Assembly: GCF_008373765.1 (NCBI RefSeq)
Contig: NZ_VUJW01000006.1
Coordinates: 59,662-123,661, forward strand
DNA: 64,000 nt
Reading direction: 5' to 3'
Source of the DNA: Nocardioides antri
GTDB taxonomy: Bacteria; Actinomycetota; Actinomycetes; Propionibacteriales; Nocardioidaceae
How positions within the stretch are numbered: position 1 is the first letter of the stretch; every line of letters starts with the position of its first letter. The position numbers and the translations under genes are program-made. Shown in pieces: positions 51,168 to 59,941 of the stretch. Under the pieces are notes generated by a model. It was not told the origin of the DNA and searched no databases. It worked only from the letters and a program-made list of their open reading frames with translations.

Positions 51168-52106
51168 ATGAGCGACGCTCCCGTCGGGGTGCCGACCTGC
51201 TACCGGCACCCCGACCGTGAGACCTACGTCCGCTGCCAGCGCTGCGACAAGGCGATCTGCCCGGACTGCATGCGCGACGCGTCGGTCGGCTTCCAGTGCC
51301 CCGACTGCGTCAAGGAGGGCGTGAAGAGCACGCGCCAGGCGCAGGCGGCGTACGGCGGCCGCCGGTCCGCGAACCCTGCGCTGACCTCCATCGTGCTGGT
51401 CGCGCTCAACGGGCTGGTGTGGCTGGCGATCATCGCCACCGGGTGGAAGTCGAGCCCCCTGATCCACCGGCTCGCCCTGGTGCCCGCCGGCCTGTGCGAG
51501 TCGAAGGACGACCCGGGTGGCCGCTACCCGCTCGCCACCCCGGACCGCTGCGCCTTCGCCACCAGCCCACCGGGCGACGGCAGGTGGGTCGACGGGGTCG
51601 CAGACGGCGCCTACTGGCAGCTCCTGACGAGCATGTTCGCCCACATCGAGATCTGGCACATCGCGGTGAACATGCTGGCGCTGTGGATCCTCGGTCCCCA
51701 GCTCGAGGCGGTGCTCGGCAGGGCCAGGTTCCTGACCGTCTACCTCGTCGCCGGCCTCACCGGCTCGGTCAGCGTCTTCTGGCTCGCCGGTCAGCACACC
51801 CCCACGCTCGGCGCGTCCGGGGCGATCTTCGGACTGTTCGGGGCGCTGCTCGTGATCGTGGTCAAGGTCGGCGGCGACCTCAGCCAGATCCTGTGGCTGC
51901 TCGCGATCAACGCGGTGATCACCTTCGTCGTCCCCAACGTCTCGTGGCAGGGCCACCTCGGCGGCTTCCTCGGCGGCGCGCTGGTCGCCGGGCTCCTGGT
52001 CTACGCGCCGAAGAGCCGGCGCACACAGCTGCAGGTCGCGGGGGTGCTGCTCGTCGTCGCGGCCCTCGCTGCCGCCACGGTGGCCCGCACCGCGATGCTG
52101 GCCTGA
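51168..52106 (+). CDS. rhomboid family intramembrane serine protease with zinc-ribbon start
   Basis: A 312-residue protein. The first 45 residues form a B-box-like zinc finger (CYRHPDRETYVRCQRCDKAI, then CPDCMRD and CPDC). Six or seven helices follow with the rhomboid catalytic pair: Ser in GASGAIFG (about 209) and His in WQGHLGGFLGG (about 262), plus HIEIWHIAVNM. It cleaves membrane proteins within the bilayer; substrate unknown. It starts one base after the cyclophilin stop. Confidence 0.9.
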   Translation: MSDAPVGVPTCYRHPDRETYVRCQRCDKAICPDCMRDASVGFQCPDCVKEGVKSTRQAQAAYGGRRSANPALTSIVLVALNGLVWLAIIATGWKSSPLIHRLALVPAGLCESKDDPGGRYPLATPDRCAFATSPPGDGRWVDGVADGAYWQLLTSMFAHIEIWHIAVNMLALWILGPQLEAVLGRARFLTVYLVAGLTGSVSVFWLAGQHTPTLGASGAIFGLFGALLVIVVKVGGDLSQILWLLAINAVITFVVPNVSWQGHLGGFLGGALVAGLLVYAPKSRRTQLQVAGVLLVVAALAAATVARTAMLA

Positions 52107-52117
52107 CCTTCATCCCC

Positions 52118-52180
52118 AGGGTTTCCCACAGGTGTGGGTAACTACAAGGCTGTAGTTATCCCCTGGGTGTGGAGAAACCT
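52118..52180. terminator. large inverted repeat between rhomboid and crgA
   Basis: An inner stem TAACTACA/TGTAGTTA around AGGC is near-perfect, and the pairing extends outwards to GTTTC/GAAAC with mismatches. It fills the gap between two converging genes and probably ends transcription on both strands. Confidence 0.6.
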
Positions 52181-52185
52181 GTGAA

Positions 52186-52710
52186 CTACTCCCACTTCGT
52201 GGCGAAGGTGAAGCCGACCGCCATGAAGGCGATGCCGACGAACAGGTTCTTCTGCTCGAGGTCGTTGAAGACGGCCAGGTCCTGGGCGTGGTCGCCGGTG
52301 CCGACGACGTAGTACGTGCAGATCCACAGCAGGCCGAGGATGAAGCAGCCGAGCATCCCGACCACGACGCCGCGGCCGCGACCGAGCGGGGTCGACGGGT
52401 GGGCGGCGATCATCAGGCCGATCATGATGGCGGCGAAGCCGATCAGGTAGTTCCACTCCTGGAGGTCGCCCACGAAGTTCCAGCCGGTGACCACGCCGGG
52501 CTCGAAGCTGTCCGGGTCGAGCGCCGGCTTGTCGTCGTCGCCGAAGCCGGCGACCGGGCGGACGCCGATGTAGTAGTACGCGATCCAGGCGATGCCCCCG
52601 AGGACCAGGAGGAGCGAGACCAGGAAGCGCACGCTGAACACCGGTCCGCTCGACGGGTCCTTGAACGCCGAATTGTCCGAGCGCTTGAGGCTCGGGAGCG
52701 AGAACTTCAC
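52186..52710 (-). CDS. crgA: cell division protein CrgA, apparently duplicated
   Basis: A 174-residue protein with four helices, about twice the size of mycobacterial CrgA (93 residues, two helices). Two similar halves are visible: RFLVSLLLVLGGIAWIAYYY ... WNYLIGFAAIMIGLMI, and GVVVGMLGCFILGLLWICTY ... NLFVGIAFMAVGFTFATKWE. The second half ends like canonical CrgA (aromatic-charged end). CrgA recruits septal proteins including FtsI and FtsZ partners. GTG 52710 has GAGGAG 8 nt upstream. The divergent neighbour encodes DUF881, as in mycobacteria. Confidence 0.8.
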   Translation of the reverse strand: MKFSLPSLKRSDNSAFKDPSSGPVFSVRFLVSLLLVLGGIAWIAYYYIGVRPVAGFGDDDKPALDPDSFEPGVVTGWNFVGDLQEWNYLIGFAAIMIGLMIAAHPSTPLGRGRGVVVGMLGCFILGLLWICTYYVVGTGDHAQDLAVFNDLEQKNLFVGIAFMAVGFTFATKWE

Positions 52711-52783
52711 GGGTGGGGCTCCTCAACTCTGCACCGGTGGCGAACGGGATCGACACCTTGGTAGGCCGTACGCGGTCGCCGCC

Positions 52784-52789
52784 TACCCT
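52784..52789 (+). promoter_or_regulatory. -10 box of a leaderless DUF881 transcript
   Basis: TACCCT, 7 nt before ATG 52797; no ribosome binding site between. Confidence 0.5.
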
Positions 52790-52796
52790 AGTGACC

Positions 52797-53597
52797 ATGA
52801 CGGATGCGGACGCCGACGGGCCGACGGAGGAGGGCCCGCGCACGTCGCTTCGTCCGCGCCGTTCGCTCGCCTGGCGGATCGGCACGCCGTTGGTCGTCGC
52901 GCTCAGCGGCGCCCTCTTCGTGGTGTCCGCCGCCGACAGCGGCGGCACCGACCTGCGGCCCGGGCGCTACACCGACCTGGCCGGGCTGGTGGAGGCCGAG
53001 GCCGCCGACTACGAGGACGTCCGGCAGGAGCTCGAGGACCTCGAGGAGGAGGTCGACGAGCTCGCCGGCAACGTGCGGTCGCTCCGGGTCACCCGCACCC
53101 GCGGCCGGATCGAGGACCTGCAGGACCCGGCCGGACTGGTGGCGCGGAGCGGGCCCGGGGTGAGCGTCACCCTCTACGACGCCCCCGAGGAGAATCTCGG
53201 TCCCGCGGTCGACCAGGGCTACAAGGTGGATCGCCTCGTGGTGCACCAGCAGGACATCCAGGCCGTGGTCAACGCGCTCTGGCGCGGCGGCGCCGAGGCC
53301 GTGACGATCGCCGGCCAGCGGGTGATCACCACGACCGGCATCAAGTGCGAGGGCCCGGTGGTGCAGCTCCAGGGTGTCCCCCACCCGCAACCCTACGTCG
53401 TGGAGGCCGTGGGCGACCCGGAGGAGCTCACCGAGGCGATCGAGCAGGACCCGCTGGTCACCGGCTACCGCGCCGACGCCGCGAACCCCTACCTCGAGAT
53501 CGGCTTCGAGATGAAGACCGAGGACCTCGTCAAGGCGCCGGCGTACGACGGCCTCCTCGACCTCCAGTACGCCGAGCCTCTCGGCCAGGGGTCCTAG
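52797..53597 (+). CDS. DUF881 family membrane protein
   Basis: A 266-residue protein: polar cytoplasmic start, one helix (IGTPLVVALSGALFVVSA, about 31-48), an acidic coiled coil (about 75-105), then the DUF881 domain with GPGVSVTLYDAP and AEAVTIAGQRVI. DUF881 proteins lie beside crgA in actinobacteria and probably belong to the division envelope; biochemical role unknown. ATG 52797 follows a TACCCT box; GTG 52791 is too near it. It meets the pknB gene stop to stop. Confidence 0.87.
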   Translation: MTDADADGPTEEGPRTSLRPRRSLAWRIGTPLVVALSGALFVVSAADSGGTDLRPGRYTDLAGLVEAEAADYEDVRQELEDLEEEVDELAGNVRSLRVTRTRGRIEDLQDPAGLVARSGPGVSVTLYDAPEENLGPAVDQGYKVDRLVVHQQDIQAVVNALWRGGAEAVTIAGQRVITTTGIKCEGPVVQLQGVPHPQPYVVEAVGDPEELTEAIEQDPLVTGYRADAANPYLEIGFEMKTEDLVKAPAYDGLLDLQYAEPLGQGS

Positions 53598-55544
53598 CTA
53601 GTCGTCCCCGCCACCGGGCACCGGGACGCTCAGCGGGTCGAGCGGGTCGCTGCCCTCCTCGACCTCCCGACCGTCGCGGAAGCCGTCGCCGTCGGTGTCC
53701 GGGTTGTTGGGATCGGTGCCCGCGGACGCCTCCTCCTCGTCGGACAGGCCGTCGCGGTCGGTGTCGGTCTCGGTGTCGGGAGGCGGCGCCGACGTGGTCG
53801 GCTCCTCCTCCTCCTCCTCGAAGACCGAGACGAAGATCGTGACCGTCTCGTTCTGGTCGAGCTCCTCGCCCTCTCCGGGGATCACGTCGGTGACCTCGCC
53901 CCGCGGCCGCTCGGAGTCGGAGTCCTCGCGCACGTCGACCTGGAACCCGGCCTCGATGATGAGCCGCTCCGCCTCGCCCTGCCGCAGGCCGATCACCGGA
54001 GGCACCACCTCGGGCCCGTCGGAGACGCAGAGCGTCACGCTGTCGTCGCGGCCGACCGAGACGTCGGGTTCGGGCGTCTGCGATACGACCGTGCCGTCGG
54101 GATCGTCGGTGTCGCACCGCTCGGGGGCGATGCTGATGTTCTTGCGCCGGATGCCGGCGTTCGTCAGCGTCTCGATCGCGACCCGCTCCACGTCGCCGCG
54201 CACGTCGGGCATGGCGAAGTCGCACGGGCCGCTGCTGAGCACGAGGGCCACCTCGGACCCCGGCTCGACGTAGGTCTCGCCCTCGGGATCCTGCTCGACG
54301 ACGTAGCCGGCGTCGTACTGGTCGCTGCACTGGCGCTGACGGTCCTCGATCCCCAGTCCCTCCTCGGCGAGCAGGTCGCGGGCGGCCTCGCGCTCCAGGC
54401 CGGTCACCGGCGGCACCTGCACGTCGGTCGGCTCGTCGGGGAACAGCTGCGGCCAGACGATGTAGGCGGCGGCGAGCAGGGCCAGCACCAGCAGGCCGAG
54501 CACGAGCCAGAGCCACGGCTTGCGGTTGCCGTCGTCATCGTCCGAGGGCACCGGGCGCTGCCGGACCATGGTCTCGCTGACCCCGTTGCCGGTCGGCACG
54601 ACCGCGGTCACGCTGGTCGGCGGGTCGTCGACCGGGACCGGCGGCGGGGCGACCGCGGTGACCGGTCGGCCGGCGAGGTAGCGCTCGATGTCGTCGCGCA
54701 TCTGCGCCGCCGACTGGTAGCGGTCCTCGACCCGCTTGGCGAGCGCCTTCATCACGATCGCGTCGATCTGCGGGGTGAGGTCGGAGTCGTGGTGGGACGG
54801 GGGTACGGCGGGCTCGCGCACATGCTGGTAGGCGACCGCGACCGGGCTGTCGCCGACGAACGGCGGCCGGCCGGTGAGGAGCTCGTAGAGCAGGCAGCCC
54901 GCGGAGTAGACGTCGGAGCGGGAGTCGACCGACTCGCCCCGTGCCTGCTCGGGTGAGAGGTACTGCGCGGTGCCGACGACGGCCGCGGTCTGGGTCATCG
55001 ACGACGCGGCGTCACTGATCGCGCGGGCGATGCCGAAGTCCATCACCTTCACGTCGCCCGAGGGGGTGAGCATCACGTTGCCGGGCTTGATGTCGCGGTG
55101 GATGATGCCGGCGCGGTGGCTGTAGTCGAGCGCCGACAGCACGCCGCTGGTGATCTCGAGCGCGCGCTCGGGCAGGATCTTGCGGCCCTCGCGGAGGATG
55201 TCGCGCAGCGTGCGGCCGGCGACGAACTCCATCACGATGTAGGGCTGCGCCACGCCGTCGCCGGCAGGCTCCTCGCCGGTGTCGTAGACCGCGACGATCG
55301 CCGGGTGGTTGAGGGACGCCGACGACTGCGCCTCGCGCCGGAACCGCGCCTGGAACGTGGCATCGCTCGCCAGGTCGGTGCGGAGTCGCTTGACCGCGAC
55401 GACCCGCCCGAGGCGGGCGTCGATGCCCTTGCGCACCTCCGCCATGCCACCGCGGCCCAGCAGCTCGCCGAGCTGGTAGCGACCACCGACGGTGGACCCG
55501 GAGCCGGTGGCTCCGCGCGGGTCCGTAGGCCCGCCGTCCGTCAT
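53598..55544 (-). CDS. pknB: PASTA-domain serine/threonine kinase PknB with thrombospondin-3-like tail
   Basis: A 648-residue receptor kinase. Kinase domain at about 20-285 with GRGGMAEV, VAVKRL, HRDIKPGN and DFGIARA; membrane helix about 345-366; three PASTA repeats (about 378-580) that should sense peptidoglycan. The last 60 residues hold DxDxDG calcium motifs (DTDRDGLSDEEEASAGTDP; DTDGDGFRDGREVEEG), which are not part of standard PknB. A juxtamembrane Thr-rich stretch may be autophosphorylated. ATG 55544 overlaps the pknA stop as ATGA. It probably phosphorylates MurJ-associated and division proteins. Confidence 0.93.
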   Translation of the reverse strand: MTDGGPTDPRGATGSGSTVGGRYQLGELLGRGGMAEVRKGIDARLGRVVAVKRLRTDLASDATFQARFRREAQSSASLNHPAIVAVYDTGEEPAGDGVAQPYIVMEFVAGRTLRDILREGRKILPERALEITSGVLSALDYSHRAGIIHRDIKPGNVMLTPSGDVKVMDFGIARAISDAASSMTQTAAVVGTAQYLSPEQARGESVDSRSDVYSAGCLLYELLTGRPPFVGDSPVAVAYQHVREPAVPPSHHDSDLTPQIDAIVMKALAKRVEDRYQSAAQMRDDIERYLAGRPVTAVAPPPVPVDDPPTSVTAVVPTGNGVSETMVRQRPVPSDDDDGNRKPWLWLVLGLLVLALLAAAYIVWPQLFPDEPTDVQVPPVTGLEREAARDLLAEEGLGIEDRQRQCSDQYDAGYVVEQDPEGETYVEPGSEVALVLSSGPCDFAMPDVRGDVERVAIETLTNAGIRRKNISIAPERCDTDDPDGTVVSQTPEPDVSVGRDDSVTLCVSDGPEVVPPVIGLRQGEAERLIIEAGFQVDVREDSDSERPRGEVTDVIPGEGEELDQNETVTIFVSVFEEEEEEPTTSAPPPDTETDTDRDGLSDEEEASAGTDPNNPDTDGDGFRDGREVEEGSDPLDPLSVPVPGGGDD

Positions 55545-57043
55545 TCGCTCCCGCCTTCCGTCGTCTCGGTCGTTCCAGTGTCAGTGGTCGGCGGTGTCGT
55601 CGGCGGCGTCGTCTCGGTGGTCGGCGTGGTGACGGGCGCGGGGCCCCACCAGTGCACCTCGATCGTCTCGCCGACCTCGACGGTGCCGGTCGGGTTCAGG
55701 CTCGCCACCGTGCCCTCCTCCTCGCCCCCAGGATTGGTCTCCTCGACGAACTGCACCGGCAGGCCGAGCCGGTTCAGGTCTGCCTCCACCTCGAACCGGT
55801 CGCGTCCGACGTAGTCGGACGGGTCGATCTGCACCGTCTCGGGCGCCGTGGTCGTCGGGGTGGTGGGCTCGCTGGTCGTCGTCTCCGAGGTGGCGGAGGT
55901 CGTGGGCCGGGTCCGGTCGCGGGTGGGCGTGTCGTCCGTGGCGGTCGGATCCTCGTCGTCGCCGCCGAGGAGGAGGAAGGCCACCACGATCGCCGCAGCC
56001 ACGAGGAGCAACACGATCAGCACCGCGGGCAGCACCGACCTCGACCGCTTCTCGGCCGGTTCGTCGCCCTCGTAGGCGGCGGGCCGGTCGAGCCGTGGCG
56101 TCGGCACCGGGGCCACGGCAGCGGCGGCGACCTGCTCGGACGTGCGCGGCAGGACGGCGGTCGCGTCGGTGACCGGCGGCGGCACGGCGCCGGCCGGGGG
56201 TCCGACCTCGGCGCCCCGGAGCGCGGCGGCGAGCGCGGCGCCGTCGGCGTACCTCTCCGTGGGGTCCTTCGCCAGTGCCCGGCGGACGATCGTGCGCAGG
56301 TCCTCCGGCAGGTCGGTGGGCAGGTCCGGGATCGGCTGCTGCAGGTGGGCGAGCGCCGTGGCCACGGGGGAGTCGGCCTCGAACGGACGGCGGCCGGTCA
56401 GGCACTCGAACCCGACCACGCCGAGGGAGTAGACGTCGGACGCCGGGGTCGACGGGTTGCCGCGCGCCTGCTCGGGCGAGAGGTACTGCGGCGTGCCCAT
56501 CACCGCGCCGGTCCGGGTGATCTGGGCGTCGTCGCCGGCGCGCGCGATGCCGAAGTCGGTGACCTTCACCTGGCGCTCGGGGGTGACGATGAGGTTGGCG
56601 GGCTTCACGTCGCGGTGGACGATGCCGGCCCGGTGGGCCACGGCCAGCGCGTCCGCGGTCTGCGTGAGCAGGTCCCGGACCACGGCCGGGTCGAGCGTCC
56701 GGTCGTTGCCGCGCGCCTGGGCGAGCAGGGCCGAGAGCGGCTGCCCCTCGACCAGCTCCATGACGAGGTACGGCGACCCGGCGCTCCCGGGACCTCCCGG
56801 GTCGGAGGAGTAGTCGAAGACCCCCGCGATACCGGGGTGCTGGAGCGCGGCCGCGTTGCGGGCCTCGGTCTCGAAGCGGGTGCGGAACTGGGGGTCGTCG
56901 GCGTACTCGTGCTTGAGCACCTTGACCGCCACCGGCCGGTTGAGCCGGGTGTCGGTCGCCCGCCACACCACGCCCATCCCGCCCGTGGCGATGCGGTCGT
57001 CGAGCCGGTACCGGTGGGCCGCGTCGGCGTACTGCTCAGTCAT
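55541..57043 (-). CDS. pknA: serine/threonine kinase PknA with C-terminal PASTA domain
   Basis: A 500-residue kinase: catalytic domain (about 12-270; TGGMGVVWRA, VAVKVLK, HRDVKPAN, DFGIARA), a Pro/Ala linker, one helix (LPAVLIVLLLVAAAIVVAFL), a Thr-rich extracellular spacer and one PASTA domain (about 420-480). Mycobacterial PknA has no PASTA domain, so both kinases here may read cell-wall signals. ATG 57043 overlaps pbpA by 8 nt. Confidence 0.92.
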   Translation of the reverse strand: MTEQYADAAHRYRLDDRIATGGMGVVWRATDTRLNRPVAVKVLKHEYADDPQFRTRFETEARNAAALQHPGIAGVFDYSSDPGGPGSAGSPYLVMELVEGQPLSALLAQARGNDRTLDPAVVRDLLTQTADALAVAHRAGIVHRDVKPANLIVTPERQVKVTDFGIARAGDDAQITRTGAVMGTPQYLSPEQARGNPSTPASDVYSLGVVGFECLTGRRPFEADSPVATALAHLQQPIPDLPTDLPEDLRTIVRRALAKDPTERYADGAALAAALRGAEVGPPAGAVPPPVTDATAVLPRTSEQVAAAAVAPVPTPRLDRPAAYEGDEPAEKRSRSVLPAVLIVLLLVAAAIVVAFLLLGGDDEDPTATDDTPTRDRTRPTTSATSETTTSEPTTPTTTAPETVQIDPSDYVGRDRFEVEADLNRLGLPVQFVEETNPGGEEEGTVASLNPTGTVEVGETIEVHWWGPAPVTTPTTETTPPTTPPTTDTGTTETTEGGSE

Positions 57044-58547
57044 CTAAGACTGCCTCCATCACTGCCTTTGCGATCGGACCACCGAGCTGGCCACCTGCGA
57101 TCTCCTTGCCGGGCGCCTCCTGGATCATCACCGCGACCGCCACCTCGGCGTCGTCGGCCGGTGCGAAGGACACGAACCACCCGTACGGCGGCAGGCCCTC
57201 CACGCCCCGCTGAGCGGTCCCGGTCTTGCCGGCGACGCTGACGCCCGGGATCGCAGCAGGGAAGGCGGTGCCGTTGTCGACAGTCTCGACCATGAGCTCC
57301 GTGACCTGGTCGGCGGTGGTGGGGCTGACGGCGTCGCGGATCTTCTCCGGTTCGGTGGTCTCGAGCGTCTCGACCTCCGCGGACTGGATCTCGTCGACGA
57401 GGTAGGGCCGCATCAGCGAGCCCCGGTTGCCGAGCGCCGCGACCACCATCGCCATCTGCAGGGGCGTCGCCTGGACCTCGAACTGGCCGAAGCCGGTCTG
57501 CGCGGTCTGCGCGTCGTTGAGCTCCTCGCTCTCGCCGTCGACACCCTCGACGCTCGTCGGGTAGACCGACTGGGCCTGCGGCTGGAGGTCGAGCAGGTAG
57601 TCGCTGTTGAACCCGAAGCTCTCGGCCTGGTCGCGCATCTTCTCGGGGCCGAGCTCGACCGCCATCTTGGCGAACGCCGTGTTGCACGACTGCGCCATCG
57701 CGGTGGCGAAGGAGACCTCCGCCGGGCTGCACCCGAACCGGCCCTCGTTGTCGATCACGTTGTCCGGGCCGGTGGTGCCCGGCGTCTGCCAGGTCGCCCC
57801 GGACGGAACCTGGTCGTCGGCGCTGTAGAGCCCGTCCTCGATCGCCGCCGCGGCGGTCACCACCTTGAACGTGGAGCCGGGGAACAGCCGGGTCTGGGTC
57901 GCCCGGTTGACCAGCGGCTCCTGCTCGTCGTCGTCGAGCCGGTTGTAGGTCTCCTCGGACTCCTCGAACTCGTGGGTGGCCAGCTCGTTCGGGTCGTACG
58001 TCGGCAGCGACACCATCGCCAGGATCCGGCCGGTCTTCGGCTCGATGGCCACGACCGACCCCTCGCCCTCGGGTCCGACCGTCTCGAGGAGGGCGTCGTA
58101 GGCCGCCTGCTGCGCCTCCGGGTCGAGGGTGAGCAGGACGTTGCCGCCCTTGTTGTTCTGGTTCTGGGCGAGGTCGATCAGGCGGGTGACGAAGAGGCGG
58201 TCGTCCTCGCCGGAGAGCACCTCGTTCTGCGTGCTCTCGACACCGGTCTGGGTGCCGAGGGTGAGGAAGCCGGTGATGTGGGCGTAGAGGCGCGGCTTGG
58301 GGTAGACGCGGAGGTACTTGTAGCGGTCGTCGTACTCCTCGCTGCGCGCCAGGATGATCTGGTCGCGACCCTCGCCGGTGAGGATCTCGCCCCGCTGCCG
58401 GCTGAACGCGTCCTCGGCAACCCGCGCGTTGAGCGGGTCCTCGTTGAGCTCCTCGGCGTGCCAGAACTGCAGGTAGGTGACGTTCACCATGAGCGCCAGG
58501 AACAGGAACATGCAGAAGATCGAGACGGTGCGGATCGGCCGGTTCAC
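57036..58547 (-). CDS. pbpA: penicillin-binding protein PbpA (class B transpeptidase)
   Basis: A 503-residue protein: N-terminal helix (TVSIFCMFLFLALMVNVTYL), dimerisation domain, and transpeptidase domain with catalytic S-x-x-K at 225-228 (GSTFK), SCN at 287-289 and KTGT at 441-444. It cross-links peptidoglycan together with the RodA-type polymerase encoded just upstream. GTG 58547 overlaps the rodA stop as GTGA. Confidence 0.95.
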   Translation of the reverse strand: MNRPIRTVSIFCMFLFLALMVNVTYLQFWHAEELNEDPLNARVAEDAFSRQRGEILTGEGRDQIILARSEEYDDRYKYLRVYPKPRLYAHITGFLTLGTQTGVESTQNEVLSGEDDRLFVTRLIDLAQNQNNKGGNVLLTLDPEAQQAAYDALLETVGPEGEGSVVAIEPKTGRILAMVSLPTYDPNELATHEFEESEETYNRLDDDEQEPLVNRATQTRLFPGSTFKVVTAAAAIEDGLYSADDQVPSGATWQTPGTTGPDNVIDNEGRFGCSPAEVSFATAMAQSCNTAFAKMAVELGPEKMRDQAESFGFNSDYLLDLQPQAQSVYPTSVEGVDGESEELNDAQTAQTGFGQFEVQATPLQMAMVVAALGNRGSLMRPYLVDEIQSAEVETLETTEPEKIRDAVSPTTADQVTELMVETVDNGTAFPAAIPGVSVAGKTGTAQRGVEGLPPYGWFVSFAPADDAEVAVAVMIQEAPGKEIAGGQLGGPIAKAVMEAVLDD

Positions 58548-59935
58548 CGGTCATCACCCGCCTGGACCTTGACGACCTGGGTCTGCTGCTGGTCGGGGTC
58601 CTCGGTCTCCTGAGGGGCCTCCGGAAGAGGACGCCGTGCCTGGTCGGAGATGCGGAGCAGCAACGCGATGATCACCCAGTTCGCGACGAGGGAGGAGCCG
58701 CCGTAGGACAGGAACGGCGTCGTGAGACCGGTCAGCGGGATGAGCCGGGTGACGCCCCCGATGACGACGAAGACCTGGAGGGCGAAGACGCCGGCGAGGC
58801 CGGTGGCGACCAGCTTGCCGAAGCCGTCGCGGGAGATCAGGGCGGCGCGGAGGGCGCGCTCGACGATGAGGCCGTAGAGCAGCAGCACCGCCAGGACCGC
58901 GGTCAGCCCGAGCTCCTCGCCGATGGCCGCCATGATGAAGTCGGACTCGGCCTCGGGCACCCGGGACGGCATGCCCTGGCCGAGCCCGCGGCCGGTCAGC
59001 TCGCCCCACGCGAAGCCGTAGAGCCCCTGCACGAGCTGGTAGCCGTCGCCGTCGCGGTCGGCGAACGGGTCGAGCCAGATCTCGACGCGCTGCTGGACGT
59101 GGCCGAAGATCCGGAACGCCACCGCGGCCCCGCCGAAGAAGAGCGCGCCGCCGACGACCAGCCAGCCGGGCCGCTCGGTCGCGACGTAGAGCATGATCAG
59201 GAACAGGCCGAAGAACAGCAGGCTGGAGCCCAGGTCCTTCTGCAGGACCAGGATGCTGAGGCTGACGCCCCACATCACGAGGATGGGGCCGAGGTCGCGG
59301 CCGCGCGGGAAGTCGATGAAGAGCAGCCGGCGACCCGCGAGCGCGAGCGCGTCGCGGTGGACGACCAGGTAGCCCGCGAAGGTGATGACGAGCAGCAGCT
59401 TCGCCACCTCGCCGGGCTGGAAGCCCACCGGGCCGAGCCGGATCCAGATCCGGGCACCGTTCACCTCGTTGCCGATCACCGGCAGCATCGGGAGGACCAG
59501 CAGCGCGATCGCCGCGAGGCCCGAGGTGTAGGTGAAGCGGGCCAGCAGCCGGTGGTCGGGCAGGAGCACCAGCGTCGCGACGAACAGGACGACACCGACG
59601 GTCATCCAGATCAGCTGCTGGTCCGCGCGGCCGGTGTCCTCGGCCAGGTCGAGTCGGTGGATGATCGCGAGCCCGAGCCCGTTGAGGGCGGCGACGATCG
59701 GGAGCAGCACCGGGTCGGCGTAGGGCGCGACCATGCGCACCACCACGTGGGCGGCGATCACGAGCGCGGCCAGCCAGCCGCCGTACCCGACGAGGTTGGC
59801 CGGGACCTCGCCGTCGACGCCCAGGCCCACCGACGCATAGGCGCCGATCCCCACCACCAGGGCGAGGATGAGCAGGAACAGCTCAGCACCACGCCGGCGG
59901 CGGTGCACGAACTGCAGGAGGAGGGCGTTGGCCAC
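58544..59935 (-). CDS. rodA: peptidoglycan polymerase of the FtsW/RodA (SEDS) family
   Basis: A 463-residue protein with 11 or 12 membrane helices and SEDS signatures (NGARIWIRLGPVGFQPGEVAK; QKDLGSSLLFFGLF; SDFIMAAIGEELG; LTTPFLSYGGSSLVANW). It polymerises lipid II into glycan strands and pairs with PbpA. GTG 59935, 6 nt after the pstP stop. The Gln/Asp-rich C-terminal tail (about 30 residues) is variable. Confidence 0.94.
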   Translation of the reverse strand: MANALLLQFVHRRRRGAELFLLILALVVGIGAYASVGLGVDGEVPANLVGYGGWLAALVIAAHVVVRMVAPYADPVLLPIVAALNGLGLAIIHRLDLAEDTGRADQQLIWMTVGVVLFVATLVLLPDHRLLARFTYTSGLAAIALLVLPMLPVIGNEVNGARIWIRLGPVGFQPGEVAKLLLVITFAGYLVVHRDALALAGRRLLFIDFPRGRDLGPILVMWGVSLSILVLQKDLGSSLLFFGLFLIMLYVATERPGWLVVGGALFFGGAAVAFRIFGHVQQRVEIWLDPFADRDGDGYQLVQGLYGFAWGELTGRGLGQGMPSRVPEAESDFIMAAIGEELGLTAVLAVLLLYGLIVERALRAALISRDGFGKLVATGLAGVFALQVFVVIGGVTRLIPLTGLTTPFLSYGGSSLVANWVIIALLLRISDQARRPLPEAPQETEDPDQQQTQVVKVQAGDDR

Positions 59936-59941
59936 GGTCGG

